Assembly (NCBI GenBank): GCA_958450325.1
Contig: OY288256.1
Coordinates: 42,674,953-42,738,952, forward strand
Direction: 5' to 3'
Source: Agrostemma githago
Lineage: Eukaryota > Streptophyta > Magnoliopsida > Caryophyllales > Caryophyllaceae
Length of the DNA stretch: 64,000 bases
The translations under genes were made by a program, and so were the position numbers. The notes under the pieces were generated by a model that worked only from the letters and a program-made list of their open reading frames with translations, ran no database searches and was not told where the DNA came from. Numbering within the stretch: the first letter of the stretch is position 1; each line of letters opens with the position of its first letter. This document shows positions 57,412-64,000 of the stretch, in pieces.

Positions 57412-59340
57412 CCCTCGCGCCTGGACAGCTGGAGCCTCAGGTTGTTGATAAGAGCAACATCTCTCTCAACTGCCGCTACGCGTTCAGAAAGGGAGGACCC
57501 AGGGGCAGTGATTAGCTCCTCATCATTTAAACGATTGAGGGCCGCCAACTCCGCAGAAGCCTGAAAAACTAGGGAGCAACGATGGAGAAGCTGGGTTGCC
57601 TGATTGCAGGAGTGCGTCAGGGACTTGGCAGCCTGGTCAAAAGATGTTGAGTTGGAATTTGAAAATAGAGCGGAAATGTCAACACTTTCACCAACTACGA
57701 AGTTAAACTCAGCATTCCCCTCAGTAAACAAGGTCTCTGGAAGGCTGGGGGCATGGCGCTTTGGCTGAGGAGTGCTGGCGTCAGCCTCCAAGTCCACCAC
57801 CTGGTTAGCATCCACAGGCTCCTTGTCTTTCCTTTTCCTATTAAGAGGGGGGACACTCTCTCCAGTCTCTTCAAAGGGTGAAGGCCTCACCACCATGGAA
57901 GGACGGGCTCAAGGAGAGGTGTCCTCACGCCTGCTAGCCGGCGAGGGAGTAGCCTCTAATGTAGCCCCTCCCTCTGCTGCCTTAGGAGCAGGGGTTGAGG
58001 GCGCAGGACGCTTAGAAGCTGGCTTGGGAGGAGGAGGAAGCCTCGTCTTGCTTGCTGTGATGCTCTTTACATGCCCCATGAGAGTCTCCTTCTTGAATCC
58101 TGGGGGGGGGGGGATGGGCGATTAGTAAGGGGCATGCGTTCTGTATTCAGCCCAATACGCTTCAGCTGTTTTTTCGTCCAAGTATTTCTACGGAAATCTG
58201 CAAAGAAGCAGAAAAGAAAAAACAAACTAAGTAAGCACACAATAAAACACCCCAGAAAGAGCCAATTATTGGCTTATTGTCGAACCCCTGAACTACTTGA
58301 GGTGATGCCAGGATTTAACCCCGGTGGGGTCAGATATTCGTCGGTCGTTATAAGGTCTGCAGGGGGAAGCCAATCAACAGGGCCATACACACCCTTCCCA
58401 TCCTTCGCACAAGCAAACTGTTTAATCAAAGATTCATCTTTACTGTTCAACTTAACTTCAAGAGCCTTCCCACCAACCTCAGAGTGATACTCCTCGCGGG
58501 ATTCCAGGCGAGTATGAACATGGTTCCTGAAATGCAGAGGAATTCTCCACCCCCCTCGCTGTGAACATACAGGAAGTTATTCTTCCAATGTTTAAGGCTA
58601 TTCATGGCCGACCAGACCAGAGAATAACCTTTCTGCCTAAGGAGGGAGAAATACCCTGGAGCCCTACCCCCCTCTGCAGAGGAAACCATCTGCAAACCGA
58701 CCATATATCTAAGGGCATCTATTGAAGGCTCGTCCCCAAGGAACAGGCAGACCCAGGCGAAGGCCACCAGTGACCTGACAGCTACGGCGGTCAGCTAGGC
58801 AACAACGACGCGCCTGAAAGCCTCCTCAAAGAAAGGATGAAGGGGAAAACGCAGACCAAACTCTAAGCATTTGTGATAGACAGCTATATAGTTCTCAGGA
58901 GGGTTACATATAGTATCCTTCTCCCCAGGGATGATAACTGTATAGCCCGCCCCGAAGTTGTAGATATTGGCTATAGCTTCGGCATCGTTTTTCGCCATTA
59001 TCGCCTCCCGTGGCCCAGGCACAGGGTACGTTTGTAGGGGAACCCTATATTTCGCCCTATCCAAATAATAAACATCCCCCGGTCTCCTAGGTATAAGATC
59101 GTCGGCGATAGAGAAACGGTCAATCACTAGTGCATCATGGTCTGAGTCAACGACATCGATCGGGGCAGGGTCAGGAGAATTAGCACCCCCATTATCCTCT
59201 GAAGGCGGTCCCCTAACCACCGTAACCCCCAATCTAGCAGAGGAGGAGGGGAGGTCAGTGTCAACTCCGCCCACATCCTCCTATGACCCCTCGGCAGATG
59301 GCTCGGTAAAGAGCAAGATTCGGCAACGATGATAGGTCAT
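57412..59340 (-). pseudogene. Element X ORF1, N-terminal Transposase_28-like part
   Basis: The start is ATG at 59340 (MTYHRCRILLFTEPSAEGS), with an in-frame TAG at 59281-59283. NYIAVYHKCLEFGLRFPLHP is the hallmark block of the putative gypsy-type Transposase_28 family (58850-58880). A stop lies at 58795-58797. Then come SLVAFAWVCLFLGDEPSIDA and WKNNFLYVHSE, and a frame slip in a G-run near 58550. A probable intron (58198-58285, acceptor TTTGCAG) is followed by an acid/serine-rich and then coiled-coil region (SERVAAVERDVALINNLRLQ) up to the E4 insertion. A further slip lies in a 10-G run near 58105-58115. Confidence 0.6.
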
Positions 59341-59540
59341 GGTGTTTAGAAAAGCAAAAAGTAAGATAATTGAAAGGCGAGGAAGTCAGAGGTGGAGGGT
59401 CTAACCTTGTTGGATGCCGCCGGAGAAGGACGCCGGAGAGATCCTCAGTCTAAATGTTCAACAAAAGGAGGAATGTATAAGGAGATGGAGTTTGTGAGAA
59501 TTTGAAAGTGTGAAAAGGGGGAGTAGTGGGAGTAGGAGTG

Positions 59541-59550
59541 CTTTTATAGG
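59541..59550 (-). promoter_or_regulatory. TATA box of element X ORF1
   Basis: CCTATAAAAG on the minus strand, about 200 bp upstream of the ORF1 ATG. The stretch 59341-59987 is otherwise non-coding, with an A-run at 59710-59730. Confidence 0.5.
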
Positions 59551-59987
59551 GAAAGGAAGATGAAAAGTCCTCCCCTAAAAGTCATTCTGTCAGGTACCTT
59601 CCCCATAAAACCCTCACACGTGTCACACATTCCAATCCACCCATCCATCACTTCCCTAGATGTCTGAAGACGCAAAAGGATAGCAGGAATGATTACAGCA
59701 CGTCATCCAAGACGCAAAAAAAAAAAAAGAAAAAAAAGAAACAAGCAACACAACAAGTAAAAAGCCCATCAACTTCTTCATTAAGCAAAGGCCCAAAAGG
59801 CCAGAATTACAAGTCAGGGAACGAAATTCAAAAAAAGAAACATAAGTCAGAATCCTTAGACAATTACAAACAAAAGAAGCCTAAGGGTTCAGCTTGGGCA
59901 GTCAGGGAGTGCAGGGAAGACCTAGTCCTCGTTAGAACCGGGGAGGGAGTAGTCCCTGGGGCTGCTGCAACCTCCGTCGTCAGATCC

Positions 59988-60515
59988 CTAGTCCCAGCTG
60001 CCTGAGGCATCCATCGGGTCATCAGGCCCCTCCTCTTCACTCCCTAACGCATCACGGCTAGACGAATAACCCTGACCATTGCTGTCCCCTGAGTCACAGT
60101 TGCTCAGGTCCCAGTCTTCACCAAATTTGGCCACCCTCGTACTCTCAGGGTAGCCAAAATCATCCTTCTGCTTCTTTGGCGCAGGGGAAGAAGGACCCGA
60201 ATCAGGGAGGTCAGGGTCAATATTCTCTAGTTGTAACCAAGGAAAACACTGGTGGCACCCTTTGTAGGAGCAGCCTCCTGCTTGAGTACAGTACCGAGGC
60301 TTCGGCTTCGCAGGGGATGAGGCCTTGCTAGGGCGTTTGACGGCCCTCGACAGGGAGCTCGCCCCAGAAGAATGGAAAGACCGGAGGTAAGTTCGCCTGC
60401 TGCGGCGAATGATTGATCGCACTTGTCTAGGATACTTGAGCCGCCTGCGGCCCCTGTAGTGGAGGACAGTAGCGAAAATCCCTCGTTGAAGGATCTTATC
60501 TCGTACCCAAGACAT
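59988..60515 (-). CDS. Element X ORF2, unknown basic/acidic protein
   Basis: 175 codons from ATG 60515 (MSWVRDKILQRGIF) to a stop at 59988. I do not recognise it. The first third is strongly basic (RRRLKYPRQVRSIIRRSRR). The middle has a cysteine cluster CTQAGGCSYKGCHQC, possibly metal-binding. The last third is acidic and serine-rich. A TATA word (TATAAAGGGC, 60581-60590 on the minus strand) lies about 65 bp upstream. The frame is intact, unlike ORF1. It could be a small regulatory protein of the element or a host remnant. Confidence 0.45.
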   Translation of the reverse strand: MSWVRDKILQRGIFATVLHYRGRRRLKYPRQVRSIIRRSRRTYLRSFHSSGASSLSRAVKRPSKASSPAKPKPRYCTQAGGCSYKGCHQCFPWLQLENIDPDLPDSGPSSPAPKKQKDDFGYPESTRVAKFGEDWDLSNCDSGDSNGQGYSSSRDALGSEEEGPDDPMDASGSWD

Positions 60516-60590
60516 AATGAAAGAAGAAGTAGCAAAAGAGAGCAATCAAGAAATTTGTGAAGAAAATTGGATTGAGCTCAGCCCTTTATA

Positions 60591-61132
60591 CCCAATGGAC
60601 GAGGGTTATGCGTTAAATGACACTCCAACCACCCTCTTAGGAAAAGGTTAAGCGTCACCCGGGCACACGGCTCGAAGGACCTCTTTACAAGAGGTAATCA
60701 TGAGGAAGAGCTTCCCGACTCTTTGTATGCCCCGAGCAATTTAAGACATTCCTCCTAGGGAATGTGCGCAGCATTAAATGCAAAGACGAATTGAAAGTCA
60801 ACCTCCCACCATGCTGATCAAAGATCGTCTGCCGAGGAGAACCCTGCTTCCCCTCTGTCGACGAGGGCCAATTGATGGGGGTCGGTTGCCGGATAAAGGC
60901 TGCCCACCGTGCGGGTCCGGGGGCAACCCGACCCAGATCGCGAAAGGCCTGCCGTGCAGGCCAATCAGCATGGCCTTCCTTAGTAATCCCAGGGAGCGCC
61001 CCTGGAGAGCTGTGTCAAACTCTGGGTGAGAATCCAAGCCCCCTGTCCATCAGGGCCAGGTTGCGGCCACTACGGCCGGAGAGGAGAGAATCCTCCCCTG
61101 CCAATCAGTCAGGGGACTTTACCCTGACGAGC
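60591..61132. other. Upstream part of element X
   Basis: GC-richer than its surroundings, no supported gene. Short ORFs on both strands overlap and show no family resemblance. The last five bases CGAGC (61128-61132) would be the left TSD of E5. Confidence 0.4.
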
Positions 61133-62736
61133 TGATAAGTGTAGTTTGTAGTGCCTAATTTGTTGTGTTTTGGTCCTGTTTTCCTTGTAGAATCGCTCCT
61201 TGGGAGCGGTTTATGGGTTACTTATGCTTCCTTTACTTCATTTTAGGTTCCCGAGACCATTCATGTAGAATTGGAACGATTCCGACTCGTTTCATACACT
61301 TTTGGAGCCAACGAAGAGAAGGAACGATCACTCGATGCCTTGGATTCGATCCCGAGACCTTGGGACCCATTCCCGATCCCCTTAGGCTTGATCCCGAGTC
61401 CCGAGAATCGATGAGAAACCCATGAGAGGCAAGGAGGGACCTTAAAGATCATATTGGAGGCCTACAAGACTCATCCCCGACGGGAAGGACCTCATCTCGT
61501 CGGGGATGAAGGGTGCGAATGAAAGGGCTGCTGTTTTGGCTCTTCCCGACCTGGAAGGTCCTTCCCGACCGGGAAGGATGGCCCATCCCGATCGGGAAGG
61601 TCTCATCCCGACCGGGAAGGGGTGCTGTAGCCCGCAATTGCTTCTTTCCTTCTCCTTATTCATTGTAACCCTATATATACCCCCCCCCCTCTTGTAATCT
61701 TATGTTATGTTCTTGACTACCCACTAAACCCTAGACTACTTTAGCATAGATTAGCATAGATTAGTGTAGATTAGTCTTTAGTTTATCGTTAATCTTAGTT
61801 TAACTCTTGTATTAAGGGAATTCTTGAAGAATCCATCCAAGATTGACAACATTGGTTGATGTATTTGGGTTTTCTCCTTTATGCAAGTTTTCATTCTTCC
61901 TTTCATCTTCTAGTATGGTATAATCTTCTTTTCCCTTCTCTTAATCTTGTTTACTCATTCAAGTTTTAATCTTTGTTCATTGTTTTGTTCATTATTCATT
62001 GTTTTACTAGTTTCATTATGGATATTTTGTTGTTTGTGTTGATTTCTCTTGATTAGGTTAATGTTTGTTTAGATATGTGTAAGTAGACTTTTTGTGGGGT
62101 TGGTAGGGTGATTAAGTGTTGACTATGGATGATTAGGGTTTGATTGAGGGTAAAGGTTGATTCTTTGTTACTAGTCAAATGTTGGGCACACCATGTGTTT
62201 GTTGATTTGCTTGTTTGAGTAGAATTGACCATTCCTCTCATGCTAGTCTTCTTCTTCTCATTTTGTGGTCGACTTGTGGTTGAATTCTTGTGTTTTCGGG
62301 TTTAGTCTTTGTCACGAGAGTGCGGACTTTGGTTTTGACGCGAGAGCGCGGACCGACCTTGCATAAGTATTCGGGTATTGTCTTTGACACGAGAGTGCAG
62401 ACATAGGCCTTGGCGTGAGAGCGCGGACCATCCTTAGTAACTAGGTGAACCTTGCACCATCGATCTCCTAGCTATCCTACTACACTTATGAACCCGACCT
62501 AACCCTACTCTTTCCTTACTAGATTTCTTATCGTTTATTCTTAGTCGTTGTTTATCCCCTTTTCTTATCGTTCTAGTTTAGCTTAGCCTAGTGGACCTAG
62601 TCTTGTATTTGGGCGACCTTAGTCTAGACACCTCTTTACCGTCCCCGTGGACTCGACCCGACTTGCCCTATCTACGTGTTAGGAATAGTTGGTTATTTAT
62701 TGATCGGTGGGGATCCACGGCAAATCCTTCCCATCA
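61133..62736 (+). mobile_element. 5' LTR of E5, an E2-related element
   Basis: It opens TGATAAGTGTAGTTTGTAG exactly like E2 and ends TTCCCATCA. 1604 bp. It is clearly homologous to the E2 LTR but much more diverged than the two E2 LTRs are from each other. The element runs beyond the window. Confidence 0.9.
61472..61680 (+). promoter_or_regulatory. E5 LTR: palindrome array and TATA
   Basis: Six copies of the CCCGACSGGAAG/TCCCGATCGGGA family at 61472-61620, followed by CTATATATAC at 61671-61680. The same layout as E2, with variant words (TTCCCGACCGGGAA). Confidence 0.65.
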
Positions 62737-62739
62737 ATT

Positions 62740-62757
62740 TGGCGCCGTTGCCGGGGA
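62740..62757 (+). other. Primer-binding site, tRNA-Asp type (E5)
   Basis: TGGCGCCGTTGCCGGGGA, a perfect match, three bases after the LTR. Confidence 0.95.
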
Positions 62758-62919
62758 CGGTGCTAGTTTAGACTTTGTTTTCCTAGTTACTTGACTTTGT
62801 CTTTTGTTTTGTGTTTTTCTTTTTGTCCCTTTGTTTCTTGTGTGTGCAAAGTTTATTTCCTTCTTGTCTAGTGCCCATAAACCACTAGACTTCTCACGTT
62901 TGCTCCTAGTCCACAGTTT

Positions 62920-64000
62920 TTGCCTAGAGGTGGTCGTCATCCTCTTCTTTACAACTCAGAGCCGCATAAACGGACAGTTGCTAGATTGAGAGGTTTCCAA
63001 CCGGGTACAAGCCAAGATTTCGAGCGAGCATGAGGTTTGATCTAAACTCCCCACACTTAGGAGCCAATATGAGCTACTCCTCTCCCTCTATGGATCAAAG
63101 CTATGACATGATGACCCCTAATTACTATCAAGCTTCTTGGGATAATCAAGACACCAGTGGGTATGAGCTTCAAGGATATGGAAACGGCTACCAACAAGTG
63201 AACGCTTATAATCATATGATCATGGTGGCTATTACTCTAGCAATCAATGTGAACCCACCATGTTTAATTATGATTCACCTCATGGAAGTCAATTTCCCCA
63301 AAACCCACCACATTACCCTTCACCTCAACCACAATATGAACCCCATAACCCACAATACTACCAATCACCTCAACCTCGCTACCAACAATATGATGCCCCA
63401 CTCCTTGGATATCGTCAAGATTTTCAAGGAGCATTACAAGACCCCAATGACCACCAATCGCCAAACTTGGAGTTGTATCAATCGATTCTTCAATTGCAAA
63501 GGAGCAACCAAGAAATGGCCATTCAATTGCAAAAGAACCAAGAGGAACTCATGGCCCAATATCAAAGGGAAACCGAGGCGACGGACGCTCGAATGAATGC
63601 GTTAGCGGTTAAAACCGCAATGTTTTTAGCCCGAACGTCACAACTTGACGATGGGTGCTCGCTTGGGCAAGAGGAGCAACCTAATCATGAAGCCGCCGAT
63701 GAGGTCCCTTTTGGAAGTGAAACTTGCTTTGAAGAACCTCAATCGTCCACCCAAGAAGAGACGAATGAGGATATGGCCCGTGGTGAAGGCATTGTTGGTG
63801 AAGAATTGGAGGAGGTTAGTGAGTTGGATGAGTTGCTGGAGTTTGTGAAGTTGTTGGATGAAATTGATGAGCTCAAGTTGCCCTTGTCCGAGAATGTGGA
63901 AAAACTTCAAGAACCCCTTGTATGTAAACCAAGCAATGGCTTGGAAGAGATTGAAACCGCCGGTAGAAGTTTCAATTCTCTCCTCCAAGATGATGTGGGG
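62920..64000 (+). pseudogene. E5 gag-like ORF lacking the capsid domain, runs off the window
   Basis: The expected gag start is present as TTG CCT AGA (62920), that is, the conserved MPR start with its ATG mutated. It is followed by GGRHPLLYNSEPHKRTVARL and a stop at 63031. A second frame opens at ATG 63030 (MRFDLNSPHLGANMSYSS), is Y/Q/N-rich, and shifts near 63210. A third frame is then open from 63215 to the window end (262 codons). That frame has a Q/P/Y-rich part, a glutamine-rich coiled-coil stretch (ILQLQRSNQEMAIQLQKNQE) similar to the region after the zinc knuckle in E2 gag, and a strongly acidic region. No Retrotrans_gag capsid or zinc knuckle is visible. Confidence 0.65.

Larger units (their letters stand above)
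54612..61132 (-). mobile_element. Element X: remnant with Transposase_28-like ORF, minus strand
   Basis: A region bounded on the left by truncated copia and on the right by the E5 LTR. It carries two minus-strand ORFs, each preceded by a TATA box. Its own LTRs or inverted repeats were not recognised, so the class is uncertain. Transposase_28 ORFs are commonly found in plant gypsy-like and large non-autonomous LTR elements. A solo Athila-type LTR (E4) splits ORF1. Confidence 0.45.

Overview
This window is plant nuclear DNA, almost certainly repeat-rich heterochromatin of a eudicot. I see no intact host gene, tRNA or rRNA. The evidence is several Athila-type Ty3/gypsy elements primed by tRNA-Asp (primer-binding site TGGCGCCGTTGCCGGGGA), a copia remnant, CACTA ends, a truncated LINE, MITEs, Helitron-like ends, and decayed fragments of two plant genes (gamma-tubulin complex GCP3 and a LanC-like GCL protein). 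The sequence alone does not fix the species.

Left part (1-14123). A CACTA-type terminus lies at 393, followed by minus-strand fragments of GCP3 (1960-2500) and GCL (3194-3376). Next come a 2.1 kb LTR of a second LTR family with part of its leader (4931-7447), an Athila-type LTR with the first codons of gag (E6, 7448-9401), two MITEs and a Stowaway-like element, and a tandem array of Helitron-like 3' ends (12911-13800).

Central nest (14124-52926). Element E1 (plus strand, from 14124) has a 5' LTR, a decayed gag-PR-RT-RNaseH-IN and an env-position ORF. A solo LTR with target-site duplication (TSD) CCGTG interrupts its RNase H. E1's 3' end is interrupted by E3 (28333-52921, minus strand, TSD CTAGT). 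E3 is a full-length element with gag, PR, RT, RNaseH, IN and an env-position ORF. E3 is itself interrupted by E2 (32868-42599, plus, TSD TGTCG) inside the env-position ORF, by a 5'-truncated LINE inside the protease, and by a MITE inside gag. E2 has two LTRs, a nearly intact gag-protease ORF and no RT or integrase, so it is non-autonomous.

Right part (52927-64000). A CACTA right terminus is followed by a copia gag/PR fragment. Then comes a minus-strand element (X) with a Transposase_28-like ORF that is split by a solo Athila-type LTR (E4, TSD CCCTC). Last is E5, an E2-related element whose LTR, tRNA-Asp primer site and unusual gag-like ORF run off the window end.

The most striking signal is not a gene. 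Each Athila-type family carries its own cluster of short palindromic motifs, different in sequence but placed alike: just upstream of the LTR TATA box, and again between the main polyprotein and the env-position ORF. E1 uses AGTCGRCCGACTAT, E2/E5 use TCCCGRYCGGGA, and E3 (with a decayed form in E4) uses GGGTGAAATTTCGCCC. In E1 the same motif also sits in frame inside the gag-protease linker. This looks like a family-specific cis-regulatory array that may drive both the genomic and an internal promoter.
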